Part shown: positions 1 through 9,900 of the stretch, piece after piece
How positions within the stretch are numbered: position 1 is the stretch's first letter
How the letters are laid out: each line of letters opens with the position of its first letter
NCBI GenBank assembly: GCA_003342815.1
Contig: PTEX01000487.1
Coordinates: forward strand, 8,393-72,392
Source: Eudromia elegans
Taxonomy: Eukaryota > Chordata > Aves > Tinamiformes > Tinamidae
DNA: 64,000 bases
Direction: 5' to 3'
The notes under the pieces: model-generated
Databases searched by the model: none
The model's input: only the letters and a program-made list of their open reading frames with translations
Told to the model about the DNA's origin: nothing
Position numbers and translations under genes: made by a program

Positions 1-243
1 CTAGGCTCTGTAGTTCCTGGGGACCAGCCCTAGCAGAGAAGACTGAGGCAAAGAAGGCATTTAATAACTCTGCCTTCTCCACATCCTCCGTTACCAATGC
101 ACCCTCCCCATTCAGCAGCGGACCGACATTTTCTCTACTCTTCCTCTTGCTGCTGATGTATTTGTAGAAGCCCTTCCTGTTATCCTTGACATCCCTCGCT
201 AGTTCTAATTCCAATTCTATGATATTTGTCATTTTCTTTTACT
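1..243 (-). mobile_element. CR1 LINE, inverted 5' segment of the first copy
   Basis: Read on the minus strand, this piece encodes the stretch just upstream of the CR1 reverse transcriptase: motifs such as RKGFYKYISSKRK, VTEDVEKAELLNAFF and ASVFS are readable in one frame from about 238 down to 1. That linker between endonuclease and reverse transcriptase is typical of CR1 ORF2. The frame is open to the window edge, so the segment continues to the left. It abuts, in opposite orientation, the direct CR1 segment that starts at about 251. This is the arrangement expected of a 5' inversion made during one insertion event. The motif recognition is from family knowledge; the single-event reading is inference. 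Confidence 0.85.
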
Positions 244-250
244 GATATTA

Positions 251-1504
251 CTGACCTCCGTCCCTGGAAAGGTGATGGAGCAGCTCAACCTGGCTGCTGT
301 CTCCAGGCACATGGAGGAGAAGAAGGTGCTCAGGAGTAGCCAGCATGGGTTCACCAAGGGGAAACCATGCTTGACTAACCTGATAGCCTTCTATGATGGG
401 GTGACTAGATGGATAGAAGAGGAGAGAGCAGTGGATGTCATCTATCTGGATTTCAGCAAGGCTTTTGACACCGTCCCTCACAGCATCCTCCTGGGCAAGC
501 TCCAGAAGAGTGGGTTAGATGAGTGGACAGTGAAGTGCATTAGGAATTGGCTGGATGGCCGAGCTCAGAGGGTGGTAATCAGTGGTGCCAAGTCCAGCTG
601 GAGACCTGTGGTTAGTGGTATCCCCCAGGGCTCAGTCCTTGGTCCGGTCCTGCTCAACTTATTCATTAACAATCTGGATGAAGGGATGGAGTGCTCCCTC
701 AGCAAGTTTGCTGACAATATGAAACTGGTAGGAGTAGCTGATAGCCCGAGGGCTGCGCTGCCATCCAGAGGGACCTGGACAGACTGGACAATTGGGTGAT
801 GAGACACCTCATGAAGTTCAACAATGGCAAGTGCAGGGTCCTGCACCTGGGGAGGAATAACCCCAGACACCAGTACAGGTTAGGGACTGACCTCCTGGAG
901 AATAGCTCCACAAAGGGGGACCTGGGTTTCATGGTGGATGACAGTTTGACCGTGAGGCAGCAGTGTGTCCTCGTGGCCAGGAAGGCCAATGGGATCCTGG
1001 GGCACATTAAGAGCAGCATTTCCAGCAGGTTGAGGGAGGTGATTCTGCCCCTCTACTCAGCCCTGGTGAGGCCGCACCCCGAGCACTGTGTGCAGTTCTG
1101 GATTCCCCAGTGCAAGAGGGATGCGGAGATGCTAGAAAGAGTCCAGCACAGGGCCACAAAGATGATTAAGGGCCTGGAACATCTACCCTATGAGCAAAGG
1201 CTGAGAGAGCTGGGCCTCTTCAGCCTGGATAAGGCTGAGAGGGGACCTCATCAGTGTGTGTAACTACCTCAAGGGAGTGAGTGAGGAGGATGGGGCTGGC
1301 CTCTTCTCAGTGGTGGCCAGCGATAGAACTAGAGGAAATGGCCGCAAATTGAAGCACCAAAAGTTCCACAGGAACTTGAGAAAGAACTTCTTAACAGTGA
1401 GGGTGACAGAGCACTGGAACAGGCTGCCCAGAGAGGTGGTGGAGTCTCCTTCTCTGGAGATTTTCAAAACCTGCTTGGACACAATCCTGTGTCACATGGT
1501 CTAG
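251..1504 (+). pseudogene. CR1 ORF2 reverse transcriptase remnant, frameshifted
   Basis: This encoded the reverse transcriptase that copies CR1 RNA at the nicked target. The first catalytic aspartate is kept in YLDFSKAFD (codon 449-451), as is the [10 protein letters not shown] block. The second catalytic motif reads FADN instead of FADD (Asn codon 716-718), which should abolish polymerase activity. Compared with the copy at 52022, one base is missing between 747 and 748, so the frame stops at 799. Coding resumes in another frame from about 790 to 1230. A second deletion of 5 bases near 1229-1231 shifts it again, and the last frame runs to the natural stop at 1502-1504. The remnant is therefore dead in three frames. 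It lies in the direct part of an inverted CR1 copy; nothing suggests host use. Confidence 0.92.
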
Positions 1505-1592
1505 GAGACCCTGCATGTGCAGGGGGATTGGACTAGATGACCTCTAAAGGTCCCTTCCAACCTTAAGCATTCTATGATTCTATGGTTCTATG
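251..1592 (+). mobile_element. CR1 LINE, direct 3' segment of the first copy
   Basis: A direct CR1 segment runs from within the reverse transcriptase ([11 protein letters not shown] motif) through the C-terminus, a short 3' UTR (ctaggagaccctgca... then gattggactagatgacc) and the 3' terminal octamers at 1569-1576, 1577-1584 and 1585-1592 (ATTCTATG, ATTCTATG, GTTCTATG). These octamers mark the end of avian CR1 elements. The copy belongs to the same subfamily as those at 39941 and 52022, sharing [15 protein letters not shown] and [15 protein letters not shown]. Because the left end is off-window, no target duplication can be judged. Confidence 0.95.
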
Positions 1593-2158
1593 TTTTTCTA
1601 ACACATACTGTTCAGGTTCCATTCAGGTTCCAGGCTTGAGATTGTCCTCTACTTTTCTACAGCATTTCCTGCTTTAGGACTCTGCCATTTTTAACTCTAT
1701 GAAACTAATAATCCTGAAAATAACTTCTATTGCTTTTCATAAGCAATTTTATTATTAAAAAATTGTAACAGATACTACTTTATTATTATTATTACTATTA
1801 CATAACACAGTACTTCTGATAAATTCTTGTCATGTTCTCTTACTTCTTCCATTGACTTTCTTCTAGCCTCTGCCTTATAATTTATTGATAATATCTTCAC
1901 GTTTTTCCATCTTTTCATGTCAAACAGTTCTATTCTAGTGGAAAAAGGAGTCTTATTTTATAGGATATTTCCATTTGCTTTGTGAAAAGCATAGATATTT
2001 TTGCTTGTATATTTTCAATATTTTCTTTTGTAGCGGAGTTTATTTTATAATTTTAGTTATTAAATACCTTGGAAATTGCTTAAATATTTCCTAGTTATCA
2101 TTCTTTTTTTTTTTTTTTCTGCTCAAACTCTTTTGTCTCTGAAAGACAAAAAATGTCA
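1593..2158. other. AT-rich non-coding DNA after the first CR1
   Basis: I see no gene. There is a two-unit 11-bp tandem repeat (ttcaggttcca) at about 1611-1632, scattered TTATTA runs near 1780, and a T15 tract at 2104-2118. Confidence 0.6.
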
Positions 2159-2275
2159 GGTATTTTCTGCAACTTATAAATCAGCTTCAGAATTTCTAAG
2201 TTGCAGAAAATACCATACTTTTTTTGTAACTTGAATTGCAAATACAAAACATCTTCAAAATTTCTAGTTGCAAAT
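2159..2275. repeat. Tandem pair of hairpin-forming inverted repeats
   Basis: Arm 2159-2176 (GGTATTTTCTGCAACTTA) is the exact reverse complement of 2197-2214. After one mismatch (2177/2196) four more pairs form (2178-2181 with 2192-2195), leaving a 10-base loop at 2182-2191. So 22 of 23 positions pair. A diverged second unit follows: 2251-2275 resembles 2183-2211, and 2223-2231 can pair with 2266-2274 (one mismatch, a G-T pair in RNA). Two related foldbacks side by side suggest duplication of a hairpin unit. It could be a microRNA-like precursor, a fossil foldback transposon or a template-switch product; the sequence does not decide between them. Confidence 0.75.
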
Positions 2276-2631
2276 CAATTCTGAGAGCATATCTCAAGTT
2301 AATGGTCCGAGTGCCTTATTTTTTACTCAGATACCATATATTGCTGTTTCTGGAACTGCTCTCTCTCTTCTCTTGTGATATTCAGATACCTAATTGCATT
2401 AACAAGTATTTCAGTCTGCATTTGTATTTTGAAAAACTGATGCATGCAAATTCAAGGTCACTTCATAATGATGAAGGACTCAAAAATAGGTAAAGCCTTT
2501 CTTGATAAAGTGCTCTTTTACTCCTCTTTTCTACCTGAAAAAAACAAGCAATAACACTCCCAGTTTTACTATTTTTGTAACATGTCTAAACAGGTAGATG
2601 GATTTAGGCATGTAAATATGAGTTTACATTA

Positions 2632-2836
2632 TTCTTGCTAACATTATGGAGAGTAATGGAATAATGGCTTTGATCTACAACAGTAGTGCAGTAGTGTAGT
2701 GCCTTTTTTCTTTTTCACTCTTTAATAACAAACTTAGTATGACCTGCAAATTGTGCTGCAGCAATTAACTGCATATATATATATACACAAAAAATAAAAA
2801 CAATTATTCCATTACTCTCCATAATTTTAGCAAGAA
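2632..2836. repeat. 205-bp foldback with 34-bp inverted arms
   Basis: Arm 2632-2665 and the reverse complement of 2803-2836 match at 33 of 34 positions; the mismatch is C/A near 2642. The core word is GGAGAGTAATGGAATAAT. The 137-bp spacer has no open frame of note and includes a short (AT)n run at 2774-2785. I see no clear target duplication outside the arms. A small non-autonomous foldback element or a local inverted duplication are both possible. Confidence 0.8.
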
Positions 2837-5518
2837 CTGTATTATAACAGGAAGAAAATTTCAGATGCTCAGTTTGAAGCTTTCCTTTTAGCTATTCCAT
2901 TCACACGGATCACTTGACAGCTGGCTTCTAGACTAAGTCTTGCTGTTCAGCTACATCCTCCCTCAATGATCAAAGAGTTGATGGACATCTCAGTGACTTT
3001 AGTATTTTAATGCTTTAAATATCTCAACCTTTTAAATACTGCATCAGATCATAGTACCAGTGATGATGACAAACTGAGACATTCCTCATCTGAAGGATAT
3101 GCCACAGCAATCCACAAGCAGAATAAATTAACATTTCATACCAAATATGAGCTCAGGATTGTATCTACAGGACCTAAATTTTTCTCTTCTGCTCTCCCCA
3201 GTACAGTGAGGTATTTAGTATGTTTCTGATTGCTTTTGTTGATGTTTAGATTGAACAGATTGAAGAACTATTTCAAGATAATCAAAAAACAATATGAAGT
3301 TACAGATCATGCTGGATTTTTGAGAACAACATCTATCTGCTGACATATGACACACGAATGTTTTACTGTCAGAATTATTTGTCTGATTAAACATCACTGC
3401 TTTTAAAATTCATTGAGCAATTTCCTAAGTTATTTTAAATGCTCTTCAATGTCTTTGATAAGATTTATTTAATGCAATGTTTATTTTTCTGAATATTAGC
3501 TATCTCAGTCTAAGCCAGGTTCCCCTGATAGAAAGGAGAGAGGTGGGAAATTAAATGAATCCTTGTTAGAAAACTGAGGTAGGTATTTGTATTTGGTAGG
3601 ATGAATACCATATTTTTCTAGTTGAATGAAGAAAGGTAGAATTCAATCTATATAGAAACAATGGCTGTTTCCTTTGACAGCTCTCATTTCAAATGGTATT
3701 GCGTCAATACTTACATACCTCAAAAAAGTTGTAGTGGAATTCATTCCATTTAACCTTCCAAAGAAAATTCATCACACCATAAGATATATACATAAAGTAT
3801 AGGGCATTAAGCCATCAAATCTTTATAACTTGATTTTAGACTTTATAGGAACTTAGATTATGTTCTGAGCTTATGACTGCCTGATGTTAGGAGAAAAAAT
3901 TCTTCTCCATGTTGTTTAATTATTATACAGCTTTAGAATAGAATTCATTAAAAATCATTCATTTAGAATTCATTAAAAAAATGAATAAATATAACTATGA
4001 ATGCAAAACTAGTTCCTCACTTCCTCACTTTCCTCATTAGGAAAATGTTTTAAAAATATAACTTTATTTATATTTATTTTATATTTATATTTAGTAAATC
4101 AACATCATAAAGAAAGATAGATAAAAATAAAGTCCTTCATGTCTGCCTAAAACTAAAATATCTCTGAAAATATTGTCTATATATAGCTAAATCTTTTATT
4201 CATATCTGATTGGCAAATGGAAAAAAAATAATTTAGAAATAGAAAGCTTTCTTTTATATTCTTTTCTGTTAATCATGCATCAGCTACAATTCTTGAGTCT
4301 ACTGCTATTTTTTTGAAACAAAAACTGGGAATGTGTAATATAGTAATCAAAACCTTATTGCTAGTGTTATTGTTATTACTGGCAAATGGTAGGAACATTG
4401 TTGCATTTCACATGTAATGTTCAGTTTAATGTATTCTGATTGACAGAAGTATTACTGTAGTACTTTTATAGTCACAGAAAAGATATTAAAATGTGATTCC
4501 TCTAGAGATTTTGCTATTCTAATTTTTCTGAACTTGCTTATATTTGCAACTTATCATTGCTCTATTTGTAAATTAATATGGATTATGTATTTCAATCATT
4601 ATACTTTTATTGCAGCAGCTGTCAGAATTAGCATAGTTAGAATGTCACCTTAAAAGTCTCATCAGTTTTGGCCAGAGGTAGCATTTGTGACAGCAAGGGA
4701 TGACTGTAAGGTGCTTTACACAAGTCTTTTTTTCTTTTATTTGGTAGGCATAGAAGTATCTAATTTGATGTCTAAATAAAAGAGAGAAAGATTAAACTGT
4801 AGGTAAGATTTTCAGAAGTAAATAATGTGGGAGGTTTGTGGTTTTTTTTTTTTTTTGGAAGCCTGTGGAGTGTTGATTTTGGAGAGTGGGGTGCCTTTTA
4901 CATTTTGAAAATCAGTAATCCTTAGGGTGTCTCAGGTGAAGGTTCTACAAAACAAGGTGTGCAAAGCCTCAAGGATGCTTGAAAATCTTAGCCATCATCC
5001 TCAAGGTCCTCAAGGACTTTTGAACAATTCTCAATAAATATGAAGCAGCAACAAAAAAAAAGCTAAAACATACATCAGAAGGATAGAATCATCAGCTTCT
5101 CAAGCTGCCACAAAATTAAGGTTTCTGAAACAAGGCTTAAATTAAAATTAAATTTAATTAAGAGCTGTTAATCTTCTAGACATAGAATAGTGCTTTCCAT
5201 AATACATCTCAAACTGTGCTAACAACATTTAACCCAGCCCAAAATTTCCTAACAGACAGAACTTCTAGTCAAAAACATAGACAATTCATAGCAAAAAAAT
5301 TAAAGGGAAATACAAACAGCTTCAGTAAATGCAGTTACTTTTAAAAGTAACTTAAACATAGAGAGAATGACAGGAAAGTATTTATGAAGAAAAACAAGGG
5401 TAATTTTGAAGAATTCTGACCTTTGCACAGTATACACACACATATGTGCACACAATCACAAACATGTATAAAATTCATAATACTTCTAATAGAAACCTAT
5501 CTTTATTGCCCCTGCTTT
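2837..5518. other. Unique AT-rich non-coding DNA
   Basis: No coding or RNA gene is supportable. Contents seen: a direct repeat of tagaattcattaaaaa near 3940-3976, a short ttcctcac duplication near 4011-4030, a T15 tract at 4842-4856, and an AT-rich palindromic patch (aaattaaatttaatta) near 5146-5161. Confidence 0.6.
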
Positions 5519-5524
5519 ATCATT
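5519..5524. repeat. Left target-site duplication of the solo LTR
   Basis: ATCATT lies directly before the TG that opens the LTR and is repeated exactly at 6214-6219 directly after the closing CA. A 6-bp duplication fits integrases of alpha- and betaretrovirus-like (class II) elements. Confidence 0.75.
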
Positions 5525-5667
5525 TGCAGGGATTTCACCCCCCAGGAAACCCACCTACGTACCTTCACACCTGACTCCACAACAAGTTGTTTCCTAAGGA
5601 GCCAGCTCCTGTAAGGCCATGGCCCACGGGAAGATAAACTTCAACCAAGAGCTTTCTTCTCCAAGGA

Positions 5668-5696
5668 GGGGGGGTGGGGGGAGTGGGAAAGGAGGG
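5668..5696 (+). promoter_or_regulatory. Potential G-quadruplex in LTR U3
   Basis: Four G-runs (G7, G6, G3, G3) are separated by short T, AGT and AAAGGA linkers. This fits the G3+N1-7 pattern on the plus strand. A further purine-only stretch follows at about 5718-5752. Folding is predicted from the pattern only. Confidence 0.55.
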
Positions 5697-5984
5697 AGCA
5701 CTGCAAAAGTTTCTAGGCAGGGAGGAGTAGAGGAAGGGAAGGAGGGAAAACACGCTAGGGTAAAAGGGGTTTGCACTCACTCACCCTCCTTTCTTACACA
5801 CAGACAAAAGGAATAATCTGCCAACAAACCAAACAACAGCAATCCAAACCAAACCAAGCTGAACCATTTATTTTCCAGAGGGGTGGGGATTTATACCGAG
5901 ATTGCAGACGAGGAGAACTTCTGGTAGGTCGAGGGTGGGCCCTCCCCCAAACTTCCATAGGCTCTCCAGATTTTCCCATACAGC

Positions 5985-6001
5985 GATTGGTCCCACCAAT
6001 C
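5985..6001. promoter_or_regulatory. Palindromic double CCAAT box in the LTR
   Basis: GATTGGTCCCACCAATC is a perfect 7-bp inverted repeat around CCC. It places one CCAAT motif on each strand. CCAAT boxes bound by NF-Y are common in LTR U3 promoters, and this one lies about 100 bases before the AATAAA. A weak TATA-like gactata is at 6014-6020. Function is inferred. Confidence 0.45.
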
Positions 6002-6103
6002 TTACAGATCCATGACTATACTCTAGGGAAGATTCTAGATGCTTTGAAAACCTTCACCGCTTTTCTCTTCCCCCTCCCTCACCCCAACTCTTCTTCTCAT
6101 TAC

Positions 6104-6109
6104 AATAAA
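6104..6109 (+). terminator. LTR polyadenylation signal AATAAA
   Basis: A canonical AATAAA lies within the LTR 104 bases before its 3' end, the usual place for the R-region signal. It supports the plus orientation of the LTR. Confidence 0.55.
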
Positions 6110-6213
6110 CATTAAAGAGAACCTTAAAGATACTTAACTCAAAACCAAATAGAACCTTGTTCTTTTTGCCTTGTGCACCCTTAAGAGAGAACCATAAAGG
6201 GTGAACCCCAACA

Positions 6214-6219
6214 ATCATT
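6214..6219. repeat. Right target-site duplication of the solo LTR
   Basis: ATCATT, identical to 5519-5524, follows the terminal CA of the LTR. Confidence 0.75.
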
Positions 6220-6374
6220 TTTATATGTCTTCAAAGATTTAACATTAAAAAAAAATACTAGAGTATTCCTGGAAAGAAATAATTCTAGCAGGTTGTAATA
6301 AATCTTTTTCTTTTTTCTTCAAGATCTATGAATCAAAGGGTACTAGGAGGTATGTGTATGTGTGAATATACATA

Positions 6375-6375
6375 C

Positions 6376-6442
<67 letters not shown>
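6375..6442. repeat. (TATATG)n microsatellite
   Basis: About eleven hexamer units GTATAT run nearly without interruption. They are flanked by related words (aatatacatac before, aaatatacata after). Open frames reading YIYIYI here are products of the repeat, not genes. Confidence 0.9.
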
Positions 6443-6539
6443 AATATACATACTATATTTATATTTGTCTTTATAAAGTTTAAAGGCAGTTAACTTTAAA
6501 AATAACATGCTAAATAATCTGTGTCATTATTGCATAGCA

Positions 6540-6910
6540 TTAGCCCTTCAGTAGTTTATGGTTTTTGCTCCTGAAAAGGGATATTTACATATTTTCTCCA
6601 ACAATAAAACCAGATGCCAAATGAGGAGTGTATTTCCCATCAATGTCATATGACTTTGTGATTGCATGGCTAATCCCTTTGATGGCCCCTTAGCTGATTC
6701 CATTTTTGGTACTGGTTATTGATATATCTGTAGTCAAGCTCTTGGGCTGCCATCTGATGGTCACATTCCCATCTGAACAGTCATTAGTGCCAAAGACGCT
6801 GATTTGCATATGAAAGGTTCCAGAACTTCACATTTTGTTTTTAAGGCATTTTAATATTTGTTCCCTTTCAAATGTTAATATTTTAGTTCAAGTACAAATA
6901 AAGCACATTT
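6540..6910. promoter_or_regulatory. Candidate conserved non-coding block with an octamer site
   Basis: This block is more balanced in base composition than its flanks and free of simple repeats. It contains GATTTGCATATGA, with the POU/Oct octamer ATTTGCAT at 6802-6809, and several GATGG/CCATC words. No reading frame is sustained. I suggest it as a possible enhancer-type element only; conservation cannot be judged from one genome. Confidence 0.2.
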
Positions 6911-9900
6911 GAACATTATGTATCACTATGAAATTTTCTGTATAAAAATGACTGTAAATGGATTCTAAGTAAAAATAGTTTCTCAAACTTTATCCAACTT
7001 TTCTGGATTATCACAAAAGCAGTTCTCAAAGCTCCATGTCACTGTGTCCAAATGAAGATTGAGGGATATTTGGAGGGAAAAAAGTAATTTTGTGATTAAT
7101 TGCTTGGCTTTATACATGTTGTCATTTGCGTAAGTGTCAAAATATCTGCTTGATATCTTTGTGAATTCTACAATTAAAAAAAATCAAAATATTTAGAGCC
7201 TTTTATTTTTCAATGTTAGCTCCTAATGTTCAATAGGAGCAAGGAACTCATAATACAGATGGAAATACTCATATTCTGGGTAGCTGGATGAGCAGTAGTT
7301 TTCTCAGATCAACAGTGAGGACAATTGAATTGGAAAAAATAATCAGTTTTGAATGATTTTTTTAAAGACTATCTTAAAAATTATCTAAAAGCAAAATCAT
7401 CTATAACTCACTGTAGAAGATGATCTGTCTTTTCTTTCAATTGAAAAAGATAAAACACCTCCACCATTTTTAATGTTCTGAGATGAGCAGACCAAAAAGT
7501 CATGGCTAAGAAGTGAGAAAGCAAGGACTTCAACTTGCCTCGTATATTTCAAATAAGTAATATAAACATTATAAGATAGTCGAGTTCTCAAAATTTACCC
7601 TGGATCTTAGTAACTGTCCAGACAAATATAACATACTATTAACAACAGCAAAAATCTATACACTGAAATATAAAACAAAATCCCCAAATCTGTAAATTTT
7701 ATTGTTTGCATCATCTTTCTTTAGACCTTGGGGAAAATGCTAATTTGTTACAATCTGAATATCTACAATAAAACCTCAGAAAAAAAGTCTTAAGACATTT
7801 ATATAAAGAGATGTTCCAAAGATTTCAAACTTTCAATGACAGTGTGAAACAGTACTATTTTACCTGTCCTTGCTTATCATTTCCATCCACACTTCCTTCT
7901 CAAACTGGAGTTTCTATGCATTTTGGCCAGTTTTCCAAGGTACGATCTGGAGGATTTGTAGAAAAAAATCCAAGGAAAAAATCTGTAGGAAGGTCTTCTT
8001 TAACCTGCTCATCAGTAGAATATATGTGATCATTACAGTGTCTAGCTTCAGAACACAGGTATCATGCATCAAATCTCACTGTTTCTGAGTGATTTACAAG
8101 CACTCTGCAGATACAAAATGTAAGTCCTCTTTAATGTCTGGTGAAGTATTACAGTTTTGTTACATAAATGTTCTGCAGTGATTCCCTTCCTAATTCCATT
8201 TTTTAAACTCTTTTTAAGCTTTCTCTGCTCTTTTAATTTCTCATGTTCTTTTTATATCCATTCAGAAATGCTTCAGCTTCTTCTCTCTGACATTCCCTAT
8301 GTTTTCAATGTTCTCCTTGATCTTTCAGCCTTGTCAAGTTTCTTTTTTCTCCACTAATTCATATATCAGCTATTGCTTGAGCTCATGTTCTGTCTTACTT
8401 GACCATAAAGCACTTGACCATAACGAATATTCAATTCAATAAAGGACAAAACAATATTAATTTCTGAAAATAACAGAAAGTGCAGATGAGCAGGCCCATA
8501 GCTACTCTCATTTTATCTATGCTTTGCATATCTCTGTGAGATACACTGAAGAATTATTTTAGTACATGCAAATAATGTTTTTCAAAAGTTCATGTCCTGT
8601 AAAGAAAGCAAATATATTCATATTTTTGCTAAAAAGCAGAAAGTTCTTTTATATTTTGTTCATTTAAAAAAAAAAAAAAAAAAAACTGAATTCTTCTTGC
8701 TGTTTAAATTAATTAGGCTTTAAATTACAGAATTAAATTTGGGATTGTATTACTGTAATCTATTTTTCCTTAAATTATTTTAATTAGATTTTTACCAGCC
8801 AAAATGCAAATTGTAATCAGAATTATGAGTGCATACCTGTGTTTCTGCATTAATCTCATAATGGCAAATACAAAAAATAATTAGTTCTGGACTTTGAGAG
8901 CAACATTTGATCAATCAATGTACTGAAACCATTACTTCTGTATGAGTGAATTCCTTTCTCTCTCTACTTCTAAAATAGCTTAATTACTTCAAAATCAGTT
9001 GTTAAAAAATATCAGCTATTACTTTGTCAATAGAAATTTCAAACACTGATAAATTCTGACTCTGCCTTATCTTGAGATCTGCAAGTTATTAAGAGGATTC
9101 TTGAAGAATAAGGTTGTCGCTATCTGTAACCTCTCCAGTTAATAGCTATTACATTTGACTTTTCAAAGTAAGGTAGATTAGAAATTTTATAGTAAGCCAA
9201 CTCGCATATTTGGAAAAAGATACATATATATTCAGGCCTACAAGCCCTTCTAATTTTATATGCTATAACTAAAGATTTTTTAAGTCATAAAATACAAGAC
9301 TAGCTTATTTTATTAAGATATTTAACTTAAAATAATCTTATTAAAATAAATAAATTAGGCTTCACAAAAGAACAAAAGAGGACAAAAAATAGATGTATTT
9401 AAAATATTAAAAATAGATGTGTACAGTTCTAGTAGTTACATATCTTATTGTTAGAACTATTGTTAGAACTGTTAGAATAAATGCAGCCAGCTAGTTAGTG
9501 CTGAGAACACAGCATTACATTCCCTCCATACTCTCCTATCTGAGGAAAGCACAGAATGCCTAACCTCTGCTCTCTTTCTGGCAATATATGAAAATCCATA
9601 ATAGGATGATGAAGAGATTTGATCAGAAAACTGTTTATTGTTTTTTCTCTTGTTTGATCACGCTTCCTGTAAGAACTTTTGTAATATTCACCCAGTGTTC
9701 AGTATCTACTATTTCCTATGTGCCAAGACCTCTGAATTAGTATGATGGGAAGCCAAATATGTGGTCATAGACAAAGTAGATATTTAAATACCAGAAAAAG
9801 TAGTAAGTTTAAAGGAATGATATATGACAATTGCTACTTCTAAAACGTTTCCAGTTAGTAAAAGTATCTTCCATATATTTTTTACCTGAGATATGGGAGT

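Larger units (their letters stand above)
5525..6213 (+). mobile_element. Solo LTR of an endogenous retrovirus
   Basis: The 689-bp block starts TGCAGGG and ends CCCCAACA. Its first 16 bases and the reverse complement of its last 15 form an imperfect inverted repeat (TGcaGGGattTCACCC against TGttGGGgtTCACCC). It is flanked by the perfect duplication ATCATT and is richer in G+C than its surroundings. An AATAAA signal sits at 6104-6109, roughly 100 bases before the end, as expected for the R/U5 part in plus orientation. No internal retroviral genes and no second LTR lie beside it, so it is what remains after recombination between two LTRs. A polypurine/G-rich stretch lies in the U3 part. The family name cannot be given without a search; orientation rests on the AATAAA. 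Confidence 0.75.

Noticed and set aside
5771..6115. 114-codon open frame
   Set aside because: It lies wholly inside the solo LTR, which does not encode protein in this kind of element.
6326..6508. Open frame reading repeated YI
   Set aside because: Direct product of the (TATATG)n microsatellite.
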